In this document: positions 1 to 5,450 of the stretch, one piece after another | How positions within the stretch are numbered: the stretch's first letter is position 1 | Layout of the letters: the number at the start of each line of letters is the position of its first letter | Made by a program: the position numbers and the translations under genes | Notes under the pieces: generated by a model | Databases searched by the model: none | What the model was told of the DNA's origin: nothing | Seen by the model: only the letters and a program-made list of their open reading frames with translations | From: an uncultured Clostridia bacterium | Lineage (GTDB): Bacteria > Bacillota > Clostridia > Oscillospirales > Ruminococcaceae | DNA length: 7,654 bases | Reading direction: 5' to 3' | Assembly: GCA_947629275.1 (NCBI GenBank) | Contig: CANRDG010000087.1 | Coordinates: 1 to 7,654, forward strand

Positions 1-813
1 CTTACCGAGGTAGCGCAGAAGTATAGGTGCCCCTATGATATGCTCGGTTCTTATAATATGGATATCTGCGACGCTATGAACAACGCCCTCAAGGAAAGAT
101 GGCTGGAAGAGCGCGGCATTCAGATGGCTTCTCTCGATATCGTCCTCAACGTTGACGACGAGAGCAAGGAGAGAATTGCTAAGTTCCAGGATGCGAGAGC
201 GGCAGGCAGCGATCCTTCGATGCTCTACGCTATGGACAGAATGAGCATCAATACCGCCCGTGAAACAGCGGCAGGCAACTCCGCAGGCGCTATGACAGGC
301 TTTATGGGCATGGGCATGGCAGGCGGCGGAATGATGGGTCAGCCTATGGATCCGACAATGTATAACCAGCAGATGATGCAGAATCAGCAAATGATGCAGA
401 ACCAGCAAATGATGCAAAATCCGCAGATGATGCAAGGTCAGCAGTTTAACAGCGCCCAGCAGATGAATACCCAGAACATGGGTGCAGGCGGCGCTCAGCC
501 GGTTGTTACAAGCGGCGCGGTTGCAGGCGGTGCAGAATCATGGAAGTGCGAGTGCGGCGCAGAAAACACAAGCAAGTTCTGCATGAACTGCGGCAAACCC
601 AAGCCGGCTCCTACATCAGCCGACGGCTGGACTTGCGAGTGCGGCGCGGTAAACAAGGGCAAATTCTGTATGGAATGCGGCAAACCCAAGCCGGCAGGCG
701 CACCCCTCTATAAGTGCGATAAGTGCGGTTGGGAACCTGCCGATCCCAAGAATCCGCCGAAGTTCTGCCCTCAGTGCGGCGATCCGTTCGACGACGGCGA
801 TATTCAGAAGTAA
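1..813 (+). CDS. SPFH/Band-7 domain protein with three C-terminal zinc ribbons (5' end missing)
   Basis: The reading frame is open from base 1, so the N-terminal part of the gene lies outside the window; 270 residues are visible. The first ~75 residues (KYRCPYDMLG, ALKERWLEERGIQ) resemble the end of the SPFH domain of the clostridial 'virion core protein-like' family, related to Bacillus YdjI. A Gly/Met-rich linker follows (FMGMGMAGGGMMG), then four copies of a Gln/Met-rich hexapeptide (bases 367-438). Three zinc ribbons end the protein. Two have the pattern CxCG-x8-CxxCG (about 547-597 and 634-684) and the third has CxxCG...CxxCG (about 715-780). The family is thought to assemble on membranes and is tied in some bacteria to stress or phage-shock-like responses; the role here is unknown. 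The SPFH call is by family resemblance because most of that domain is missing. The gene ends at TAA and is followed by a terminator. Confidence 0.8.
   Translation, partial: LTEVAQKYRCPYDMLGSYNMDICDAMNNALKERWLEERGIQMASLDIVLNVDDESKERIAKFQDARAAGSDPSMLYAMDRMSINTARETAAGNSAGAMTGFMGMGMAGGGMMGQPMDPTMYNQQMMQNQQMMQNQQMMQNPQMMQGQQFNSAQQMNTQNMGAGGAQPVVTSGAVAGGAESWKCECGAENTSKFCMNCGKPKPAPTSADGWTCECGAVNKGKFCMECGKPKPAGAPLYKCDKCGWEPADPKNPPKFCPQCGDPFDDGDIQK
367..438 (+). repeat. In-frame 18-bp tandem repeat, 4 units (QQMMQN)
   Basis: Four consecutive 18-bp units encode QQMMQN, QQMMQN, QQMMQN and PQMMQG within the linker of the SPFH protein. Third-position differences (CAG/CAA, AAT/AAC) show the copies are not brand new. 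Such Gln/Met-rich linkers are low-complexity and likely to vary in copy number between strains. Confidence 0.9.
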
Positions 814-829
814 TTTACGCTTATATACA

Positions 830-862
830 AAAAGAGCCAAGGCTTTGTGCCAAGGCTCTTTT
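830..862. terminator. Bidirectional rho-independent terminator
   Basis: A 9-bp stem AAAAGAGCC/GGCTCTTTT (830-838 with 854-862) continues, past an AA/AA internal loop, into GGC/GCC with a 5-nt loop. T-runs occur on both strands. It lies 16 bp after the SPFH stop and 18 bp after the serpin stop, so it can end transcription from both sides of this convergent junction. Confidence 0.9.
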
Positions 863-880
863 GTTTTATGTGCAGGCAGA

Positions 881-2287
881 TCATTGCTCTGTTATCTCCG
901 TAACTGTTCCCAAGAAAATAGGCAGGCGGTTTTCGGTGTCTATTATCGCAAATACGAACGGTCTGTCAAGCGTTATGTTTACCGTCTCTTCCGGCATTGC
1001 TGCGGCTGCGTTGTCCATTGTTACCCCCGTTACCGCCGCGGCTTTTGTGCCGTTTTCGTCAACCTCGATGTGCGTTTTGTGTATTATATCAGATATCTTC
1101 AGCCCCGTGTCAGACATCAGACTGAAATCCGCCTCGTCGGTAAACGCCGAATGCATTCCCATAGCCTGCATCGTTTCAACCAGCGAAGTTTCATAGTCAA
1201 ACTTGAATTTCGGCAGCTTCGCGTATACGGTCACATCTCTTTCCACAGGCGTAAGAGCGGCTTTAAGGCTTTGCCCATTCAGCATAGAAACATAATTTTC
1301 AATACCAACGTCCTCGTTAGGCAAAAGCGCCGCAAACGCGTAATTTCCGCCTGCATAATACTTTATAAAGCCCTTCGCAAAGCCGTCGTCAAGATATATA
1401 TCTTCCTCCGAGTTCATAAACTCTGCGTCTTTTGCGTTGCCCTCAATATCGGTGAACGGCAAAGTCTGCATATCGTATTCTGAGTAAGGCTGCGCCCACT
1501 TCGAGTCAAAGCATACCGCGTTTATCAGAAACATCATGTTGTCGTCGGAGATCTGGTCTACCAGCTTGTCTATCATGCCGTCAGTGCTGTCGCTCACCCA
1601 GTTGTTTATGTCTGTTACAGTGCTTTCATCAAACGGCGCTTTGTAAAGCTTCGCACCGAAGTGATCTGCATTTTTCTGTATAAATTCGTCCTTTACAGAA
1701 AAACCGTCCTTATCTCTGTACCATATAGAATTTGCAATAGAAAGCGTAGATTTTTCGCTGTTTTTAAGACCCTTTACATACCCCAGCAAATACTTGTTCA
1801 GATCATCTATACTTTCAACACCCGTCGGTATCATGCTTTCATCTGCATTGCTAGGCAAGTTCCACACTTCGCCTGCGCCCTTGCCGAGAGCAGCAAGCAT
1901 TTCTTCCAGCGTGTCACCGTCAGCGCCGTTGGCTGTCATGGTCAGCGCCAGCATGGCCGAGGTAGGGGAGACCAAAGTGCTTTTTTGACCGTCCATGCAG
2001 TTTTTTAGCATACCTGCCGCAAACGCGTACTGCGAGTATAAAAACGCCTCATCAGCTTCTTTCGGCTCAGCCTCGCCTGTTGTCGGCGATTCAGCCTTTA
2101 TCTCCTGCGCACCGCTTAAATTTATCTCCTGCTTGCCCTCTGATGTTGTAGGCGATGTCGCTATCACAGGCTTTGTTACTGTAATGTCCGGTTCGCTCAA
2201 TACCTCAACATCTCCGCACGCGGTCATATTCAGCGCCATAGCGCACGCAAGAGCCGCGCCTATAATTCTTTTTGCACGATATTTCAT
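881..2287 (-). CDS. Serpin (serine protease inhibitor), predicted surface lipoprotein
   Basis: This 468-residue protein has a lipoprotein signal peptide: basic MKYRAKR, a hydrophobic stretch, then MTAC with Cys24 as the likely lipidated residue. An acidic/Thr-rich linker to about residue 78 precedes a complete serpin fold. Serpin signatures are INAVCFDSKWAQPY (255-268), LPKFKFDYE (358-366), the hinge ENGTKAAAVT (411-420), DRPFVF (441-446) and PIFLGTV (456-462). The Ala-rich hinge is typical of inhibitory serpins that trap proteases. Counting from T414 as P14 puts P1 at Ala427, in a run of four Ala, which suggests elastase-like targets; the exact P1 is uncertain because the loop is long. The start is supported by AGAGGT seven bases upstream. 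It is the third gene of the operon, 17 bp after the membrane protein gene. Gut [Eubacterium] siraeum serpins (siropins) are known to inhibit neutrophil elastase and proteinase 3; similarity to them is inferred, not tested. Confidence 0.95.
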   Translation of the reverse strand: MKYRAKRIIGAALACAMALNMTACGDVEVLSEPDITVTKPVIATSPTTSEGKQEINLSGAQEIKAESPTTGEAEPKEADEAFLYSQYAFAAGMLKNCMDGQKSTLVSPTSAMLALTMTANGADGDTLEEMLAALGKGAGEVWNLPSNADESMIPTGVESIDDLNKYLLGYVKGLKNSEKSTLSIANSIWYRDKDGFSVKDEFIQKNADHFGAKLYKAPFDESTVTDINNWVSDSTDGMIDKLVDQISDDNMMFLINAVCFDSKWAQPYSEYDMQTLPFTDIEGNAKDAEFMNSEEDIYLDDGFAKGFIKYYAGGNYAFAALLPNEDVGIENYVSMLNGQSLKAALTPVERDVTVYAKLPKFKFDYETSLVETMQAMGMHSAFTDEADFSLMSDTGLKISDIIHKTHIEVDENGTKAAAVTGVTMDNAAAAMPEETVNITLDRPFVFAIIDTENRLPIFLGTVTEITEQ

Positions 2288-2304
2288 TTAGATTACCTCT
2301 TTTC

Positions 2305-2940
2305 TTAGTCAAAATAAAAATATTCTTCAAGAAACTGCACAAGCTCTGTAGCTTTTTCGCTCGTGAGCGTGTATGCGATGCCGCTTGTGTTGTCGGTAAA
2401 AATGCCGTTTTCAAGCGTGTAGTAATGCCCGTCAAGCTCTATCTCGTAACGCTCACTCATATTGTCAGAGGGCGGCTGAACGTTTGGAATGTTTTGCTCA
2501 CCCGTGCCGTTGTTTTCGGCGTAACTCGTAATATCTGCCACAGCTTTTTGCAAATCCGCAATCTTTTCTTCGTTGGTCACAATGGCAGCCTTAGCCACCT
2601 CGCCGCCTGTTTTTGATACCCTCGCGGTGTACTGCGCCTCATCATCTACCGACATTTCAGCCGGCAGTTTTGAAGTCATTATCTCTGTTGCAATAGTCTC
2701 ATCTTCATAAAGTCCGTTATTTGCAGCCTCGCCGTCATTTACAGCATTGTTAGTATTGTTGCCCGCACTTGGCAAGCCGCCGAACATGCCGCTGTTTGCA
2801 ATAAATGCCGCCGAAAATACGCACACCAGCGCAAAACCCGTCGCCGCAGCTAAAGCAGCCTTTTTCCGCCTGCGAATATATCTCTCACCGCGCTGCAATA
2901 CCTCTTGGGTAAACTGCTCGTCAGTTCTCATATTATTCAT
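2305..2940 (-). CDS. One-pass membrane protein, putative anti-sigma factor
   Basis: The protein has 211 residues: a short basic cytoplasmic tail (1-27, ending RYIRRRKK), one membrane segment (about 28-48, ALAAATGFALVC and onward) and an extracytoplasmic part. The outer part has an Asn/Gly-rich linker (57-77), a helical stretch around KIADLQKAV (126-134) and a C-terminal unit with IELDGHYYTLENG (167-179). Its ATG overlaps the TGA of the sigma gene (ATGA), and GAGG lies seven bases upstream inside the sigma gene, implying translational coupling. Position, topology and coupling suggest an anti-sigma factor holding the sigma factor at the membrane. However, I see no HxxxCxxC zinc anti-sigma motif and the cytoplasmic tail is short for a known anti-sigma domain. 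It could instead be a sensor or accessory protein. No known domain is recognised in the outer part. Confidence 0.6.
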   Translation of the reverse strand: MNNMRTDEQFTQEVLQRGERYIRRRKKAALAAATGFALVCVFSAAFIANSGMFGGLPSAGNNTNNAVNDGEAANNGLYEDETIATEIMTSKLPAEMSVDDEAQYTARVSKTGGEVAKAAIVTNEEKIADLQKAVADITSYAENNGTGEQNIPNVQPPSDNMSERYEIELDGHYYTLENGIFTDNTSGIAYTLTSEKATELVQFLEEYFYFD

Positions 2941-3467
2941 AAAAGTGCCTCGCTTCCTAAAATACCTCGAAGTTCTTTCTTTGCACGATATAGCAGATTA
3001 TCAACTTGCTTTCGATTTTTCTTCATTACCTGCGCCGCCTCGTCATAGCTCATGCCCTCAAAGTATACCAGATGTACCGCGGTGCGCATTTCTTCCGAAA
3101 GCCGAGCTATCGCGCGGTGTACGGCGCGTTTTTGCTCGTCTGCAAGTATGTCATCCTCAAAGCCGCCGCCCTCAATTTCCGAGAGTTCCTCTTCGCGCAG
3201 GCGTTTTTTGTGCCTCAGCCAGTCAATGCTGCGGCTGCGCGCTATCATGTATAAATACGTTTTCAGCGGCGTTTTGAAGTTGTACCGCCTTTTGTGTATG
3301 ATAAGCTGCATAAAAACGTCTATCGCAATGTCCTCCGCCGCGTATGGGTCGTGAACAAAGCCCTCTATAAAGAACGTCAGCCCTGTCCTGTAAAGCTTTA
3401 CTATATCGCTGAAAGCCTCTTTTTCTCCGTCAAGGTAACGGCGGTAGCTACTTTCACCGTTGCCCAT
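2937..3467 (-). CDS. ECF-type RNA polymerase sigma factor
   Basis: At 176 residues this is a typical two-domain ECF (group IV) sigma factor. Region 2 spans about residues 8-90, with DPYAAEDIAIDVF (40-52) for core binding and FKTPLKTYLYMIARSRSIDWLR split over 64-85 for -10 recognition. An acidic linker (91-110) leads to region 4 (about 112-168). There LSEEMRTAVHLVYFEGMS and the helix-turn-helix AAQVMKKNRKQVDNLLYRAK should read the -35 element. No extra C-terminal or carbohydrate-binding domain is present, so it is not a SigI-type factor. The start is backed by AAAGGAG at 3476-3482, eight bases before ATG. It is the first gene of the operon, overlapping the membrane protein gene by 4 bp. Its regulon is unknown; it may act on its own promoter. 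Confidence 0.93.
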   Translation of the reverse strand: MGNGESSYRRYLDGEKEAFSDIVKLYRTGLTFFIEGFVHDPYAAEDIAIDVFMQLIIHKRRYNFKTPLKTYLYMIARSRSIDWLRHKKRLREEELSEIEGGGFEDDILADEQKRAVHRAIARLSEEMRTAVHLVYFEGMSYDEAAQVMKKNRKQVDNLLYRAKKELRGILGSEALL

Positions 3468-3510
3468 GCTTCCAACTCCTTTCCGTCAGACCCTTGGAGC
3501 CTGTTCACTT

Positions 3511-3539
3511 ATTATACGCATACAAAATATATTTTCCTT
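3511..3539 (-). promoter_or_regulatory. Candidate promoter of the sigma/anti-sigma/serpin operon
   Basis: On the minus strand a perfect TATAAT (3516-3511) lies about 28 bp before the sigma gene's ribosome binding site. At 17-bp spacing the -35 position reads AAGGAA (3539-3534), far from TTGACA. The poor -35 suggests activator help or recognition by an alternative sigma factor, possibly the encoded one, but no clean ECF -35/-10 pair at normal spacing is visible. Confidence 0.4.
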
Positions 3540-3550
3540 AGATTTTTCAG

Positions 3551-3562
3551 AAAAAATTTTTT
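3551..3562. other. A6T6 tract between divergent promoters
   Basis: AAAAAATTTTTT is a perfect 12-bp palindrome made of two phased A/T tracts. Such tracts are intrinsically curved and could act as an UP-element or help bring regulators together. It sits directly beside the cre-like operator and between the two divergent promoters. Confidence 0.5.
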
Positions 3563-3576
3563 CGCAAACGTTTACA
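3563..3576. promoter_or_regulatory. CcpA cre-like / LacI-family operator
   Basis: Read on the minus strand, 3576 to 3563 is TGTAAACGTTTGCG, matching the Bacillus cre consensus TGWAARCGYTWNCW at 13 of 14 positions. It contains the perfect palindrome AAACGTTT (3566-3573) with the central CG typical of LacI/GalR-family operators. It ends four bases before the mannanase -35 box, with its centre near -46. That position can serve activation or repression. It could be bound by CcpA or by a local LacI-family sugar regulator; no such gene is in the window. Confidence 0.6.
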
Positions 3577-3580
3577 GCTC

Positions 3581-3609
3581 TTGCAATATATTTAAAGGTG
3601 TATTATAAT
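3581..3609 (+). promoter_or_regulatory. Sigma-A promoter of the mannanase gene
   Basis: TTGCAA (3581-3586), a 17-bp spacer and TATAAT (3604-3609) form a near-consensus vegetative promoter. Transcription should start near 3616, giving a leader of about 28 nt that includes the GGAGG site at 3632-3636. Confidence 0.8.
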
Positions 3610-3643
3610 GATTGTAATAAATCAAATTTTTGGAGGATAATTT

Positions 3644-4714
3644 ATGAAACATCTGAAATACAGTATTCTGTCCGTGCTTGCCGCCGCCGCAATGATGTTA
3701 TCTTTCGCTTCCTGCGGGGACAGCAATAGTTCATCGCAAGCAGCGCAAACGCAGCCGACCAGCTCCGTCGCCGAAAGCGCGCCTGCGGAAAGCAATACTG
3801 AAACGAGTGAAAGCAAAGCAGGTTTTCATGTTGACGGCACAAAACTGTTAGATGCCAACGGCAACGAGTTTGTCTTTCGCGGCATAAACCACGCCCATAC
3901 GTGGTTCAAGGATATGGACGACGTCGCTCTTGAAGCAATTGCGGCAACGGGCGCAAACAGTGTTCGCCTTGTTCTTGCAAACGGCGGTCAGTGGGAGAAA
4001 GACAGCCTTGAAAATATCCAAAAGCTCATTGAAAAATGCAAAGAGCTCAAAATGGTGGCTATCTTGGAAGTCCACGATGCCACCGGTATGGACGACCTCG
4101 ATTCGTTCAATGCAATTGTTGACTACTGGCTCGAAATGAAAGATGCCCTCATCGGCAACGAAGACTGCGTAATACTCAACATCGCCAACGAATGGATAGG
4201 CAGCTGGAAGTCGGGCACTTGGGCAAAGGGCTACACCGCCGCAATACCCAAACTGCGCGAGGCAGGCATAAAGAACCTTATTATGGTAGACTCCGCAGGC
4301 TGGGGTCAGTACCCTAAGTGTATAAAAGAAAAGGGAATGGAAGTCTTCAACAGCGACCCGCTCAAGAACACCATGTTCTCCGTTCATATGTACGGCAGTG
4401 CAGGCGGCAATGCCAAGCAGATAGAGCAAAACCTCACCTATGCTACTTCGCAGAATTTGTGCGTCTGCGTCGGCGAGTTCGGCTATAACCATTCCGACGG
4501 CGACGTTGATGAAGCGTTTATAATGAAATACTGCACCGAAAACAACATCGGCTACCTCGGCTGGAGCTGGAAAGGCAACAGCGGCGGAGTTGAGTATCTC
4601 GACATCGCCAAGGAATGGGACGGCTCAGTGCTTTCTTCCGACTGGGGCGAAAATCTTGTAAACGGCGAGAACGGCATAAAAGCCACATCAAAAATTTGCA
4701 GCATATTTGAATAA
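3644..4714 (+). CDS. Glycoside hydrolase family 5 endo-beta-1,4-mannanase (subfamily 8-like), lipoprotein
   Basis: This 356-residue protein cuts internal beta-1,4 links in mannans, by family resemblance. A lipoprotein signal peptide ends at FASC with Cys24, followed by a Ser/Gln/Glu-rich linker (26-58) and one catalytic (beta/alpha)8 barrel (about 60-356). Family landmarks are GINHAHTWF (80-88), VRLV (R108), EVHDATG (142-148), NIANEW (179-184; acid/base E183), HMY (248-250), GEFG (nucleophile E278) and GWSWKGNSGG (306-315). These, with AGWGQYP and NSDPLKNTMFS, fit the GH5_8 group that includes alkaliphilic Bacillus mannanases. No carbohydrate-binding module or dockerin is present, so it is probably tethered to the cell surface, not cellulosomal. 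GGAGG lies seven bases before the ATG. It is a single-gene unit between its own promoter and terminator. Substrate specificity is inferred from motifs. Confidence 0.9.
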   Translation: MKHLKYSILSVLAAAAMMLSFASCGDSNSSSQAAQTQPTSSVAESAPAESNTETSESKAGFHVDGTKLLDANGNEFVFRGINHAHTWFKDMDDVALEAIAATGANSVRLVLANGGQWEKDSLENIQKLIEKCKELKMVAILEVHDATGMDDLDSFNAIVDYWLEMKDALIGNEDCVILNIANEWIGSWKSGTWAKGYTAAIPKLREAGIKNLIMVDSAGWGQYPKCIKEKGMEVFNSDPLKNTMFSVHMYGSAGGNAKQIEQNLTYATSQNLCVCVGEFGYNHSDGDVDEAFIMKYCTENNIGYLGWSWKGNSGGVEYLDIAKEWDGSVLSSDWGENLVNGENGIKATSKICSIFE

Positions 4715-4726
4715 CAGCAAAAAAAG

Positions 4727-4764
4727 CACCGCTGAAAATCACATTTCGGCGGTGTGTTTTTTTT
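4727..4764. terminator. Rho-independent terminator after the mannanase, probably bidirectional
   Basis: An 11-bp stem CACCGCTGAAA/TTTCGGCGGTG (4727-4737 with 4744-4754, one wobble pair) has a 6-nt loop and eight T residues at 4757-4764. A run of seven A before the stem gives a T-run on the other strand. It can therefore also serve the convergent small gene ending at 4770. Confidence 0.92.
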
Positions 4765-4769
4765 AATTT

Positions 4770-5039
4770 TTATGCGAGCGAATGTTTAACTCTGTCCTGA
4801 ACTTCAGCATATTTTGCATTGTTGAAACGGTCAAGCGTTCCTACGAGATAACCGGTGATCCTTCTGATACGGTCAAACGACGGAGGACAGTAACGATAGC
4901 TGATATCAACGTAATCGCCGTCCAGCTTTATGTTCATTTCGTTTACCTCTCCGTTGGGATACTTTTCCTGCGCTCTTGCAACGTATGCATCGATCTCTTT
5001 CTTAGAAAGTTCGCCGCCTGTAACATTTACCTTTATCAT
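4770..5039 (-). CDS. Small anaerobic ribonucleotide reductase (NrdD)-related protein
   Basis: The 89-residue protein begins MIKVNVTGGELSKKEID and ends with RIRRITGYLVGTLDRFNNAK...DRVKHS. That C-terminal stretch resembles the tail of class III (anaerobic) ribonucleoside-triphosphate reductases, which typically read GYL...N..K..E..DR. Small stand-alone proteins of this type occur in many Clostridia and are usually named after that enzyme. This one lacks the glycyl-radical motif and the zinc CxxC pairs of true NrdD (one Cys only, residue 51), so it cannot itself be the reductase. It may be a partner or regulator, or a protein that only shares the motif. AAAGGGA lies eight bases before the ATG (5048-5054). 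It has its own strong promoter with a NrdR-box-like palindrome, which supports a link to nucleotide reduction. Confidence 0.6.
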   Translation of the reverse strand: MIKVNVTGGELSKKEIDAYVARAQEKYPNGEVNEMNIKLDGDYVDISYRYCPPSFDRIRRITGYLVGTLDRFNNAKYAEVQDRVKHSLA

Positions 5040-5079
5040 TTTGATCGTCCCTTTCTTTTGTCAAATTAAGATGTAAAGA

Positions 5080-5092
5080 ATACAACTTGTAT
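5080..5092. promoter_or_regulatory. Second inverted repeat downstream of the NrdR-like box
   Basis: ATACAA-C-TTGTAT is a perfect palindrome with a 1-nt centre, lying about +4 to +16 of the predicted transcript of the small NrdD-related gene. Its centre is about 30.5 bp, or three helical turns, from that of the upstream palindrome. It shares ACAA/TTGT half-sites but does not itself match the NrdR consensus well. Confidence 0.45.
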
Positions 5093-5102
5093 CTGTACTA
5101 TT

Positions 5103-5131
5103 AGTATACCACAACATATTGTGCTTGTCAA
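5103..5131 (-). promoter_or_regulatory. Sigma-A promoter of the small NrdD-related gene
   Basis: On the minus strand, perfect TTGACA (5131-5126), a 17-bp spacer and TATACT (5108-5103) give a near-consensus promoter. Transcription should start near 5096, leaving a leader of about 57 nt before the start codon at 5039. Confidence 0.88.
5109..5124. promoter_or_regulatory. NrdR-box-like operator inside the promoter spacer
   Basis: CCACAACATATTGTGC matches the NrdR box consensus acaCwAtATaTwGtgt at 13 of 16 positions, including every strongly conserved (capital) base. The palindrome CACAA-N4-TTGTG (5110-5123) fills the -35/-10 spacer, so a bound repressor would block RNA polymerase. NrdR is the known repressor of ribonucleotide reductase genes, and the downstream gene is NrdD-related. 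Confidence 0.55.
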
Positions 5132-5202
5132 TAGTTTTTGAAAAATTTTTATAGTAAATTTTTATCTTTTCCAAAATATGCGACAGCGGCGTAATACGAT
5201 AG

Positions 5203-5221
5203 CTTTCGCGCCCTGCGAAGG
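5203..5221. repeat. Inverted repeat CTTTCGC/GCGAAGG
   Basis: A 7-bp imperfect inverted repeat (5203-5209 with 5215-5221, one wobble) has a 5-nt GCCCT spacer. It sits between the two divergent promoters, about 19 bp before the RNase J P1 -35 box. No T-tract follows on either strand, so it is not a terminator; an operator role is possible but unsupported. Confidence 0.4.
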
Positions 5222-5239
5222 GTATAATTATATAAATGC

Positions 5240-5268
5240 TTGACAAATCGGTGCGGCTGCGGTATAAT
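5240..5268 (+). promoter_or_regulatory. RNase J promoter P1 (sigma-A)
   Basis: Perfect TTGACA (5240-5245), a 17-bp spacer and perfect TATAAT (5263-5268) form a full-consensus promoter. Transcription should start near 5275, which gives a leader of about 187 nt before the RNase J start codon. Confidence 0.9.
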
Positions 5269-5282
5269 AATATTGATATTCT

Positions 5283-5293
5283 TGTTCGGAACA
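5283..5293. repeat. TGTTC-G-GAACA palindrome at the start of the RNase J leader
   Basis: A perfect 11-bp palindrome lies just after the P1 start site. The same half-site recurs at 5308-5312 (TGTTC) and 5338-5342 (GAACA). The last two sit in a 7-bp inverted repeat, CTGTTCA/TGAACAG (5307-5313 with 5337-5343), that brackets the P2 -10 box. It could be an operator array or RNA hairpins. Confidence 0.45.
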
Positions 5294-5302
5294 CTTTTTA
5301 AG

Positions 5303-5331
5303 TTGACTGTTCACACCCAGAATTTTATCAT
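5303..5331 (+). promoter_or_regulatory. Candidate second RNase J promoter P2
   Basis: TTGACT (5303-5308), a 17-bp spacer and TATCAT (5326-5331) match the sigma-A consensus at 10 of 12 positions. Transcription would start near 5338 and still include the terminator-like hairpin of the leader. Confidence 0.55.
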
Positions 5332-5392
5332 GTTATTGAACAGCCGTATTAAATTTTGTAACGTGAAAATAAATATTTGGAAAGGAGTTATT

Positions 5393-5450
5393 TCCCTGCA
5401 AGGGAGATAGCCTGCTTTTGGTGTGTAAACAAAGCAGGCTTTTCTTGCAG
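5393..5450 (+). promoter_or_regulatory. Structured RNase J leader with terminator-like hairpin (possible attenuator)
   Basis: A perfect 10-bp stem AGCCTGCTTT/AAAGCAGGCT (5409-5418 with 5431-5440) has a 12-nt loop and is followed by TTTCTT, the form of an intrinsic terminator. It is bracketed by CTGCAAG (5396-5402) and CTTGCAG (5444-5450), a perfect 7-bp complement. Forming that outer helix would use bases of the U-rich tail. A competing small hairpin, TCCCT-GCA-AGGGA (5393-5405), uses the same 5' strand, so two mutually exclusive states can be drawn. An AAAGGAG at 5381-5387 has no start codon at a usable distance. No known riboswitch class is recognised. Premature termination or 5'-end control of RNase J synthesis is inferred. 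Confidence 0.6.

Noticed and set aside
845..1483. Long open plus-strand frame opposite the serpin gene
   Set aside because: It is antisense to a complete serpin with a good ribosome binding site, begins inside the terminator loop, has no ribosome binding site and shows no protein features.
2305..3467. SigI/RsgI polysaccharide-sensing system next to a glycoside hydrolase
   Set aside because: The sigma factor has ordinary ECF region 2/region 4 architecture and the membrane protein has no RsgI-type domain or carbohydrate-binding module.
3644..4714. Cellulosomal enzyme
   Set aside because: No dockerin repeat is present; the lipobox Cys24 points to direct membrane anchoring.
5283..5312. LexA (SOS) box from the TGTTC/GAACA half-sites
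   Set aside because: The half-sites are in the wrong order (TGTTC first) or spaced too far apart for the GAAC-N4-GTTC box.
5330..5410. 26-codon upstream ORF in the RNase J leader, ending at the start of the terminator-like hairpin
   Set aside because: Its stop position is suggestive of a leader peptide, but there is no ribosome binding site before its ATG, and transcripts from P2 would start downstream of it.
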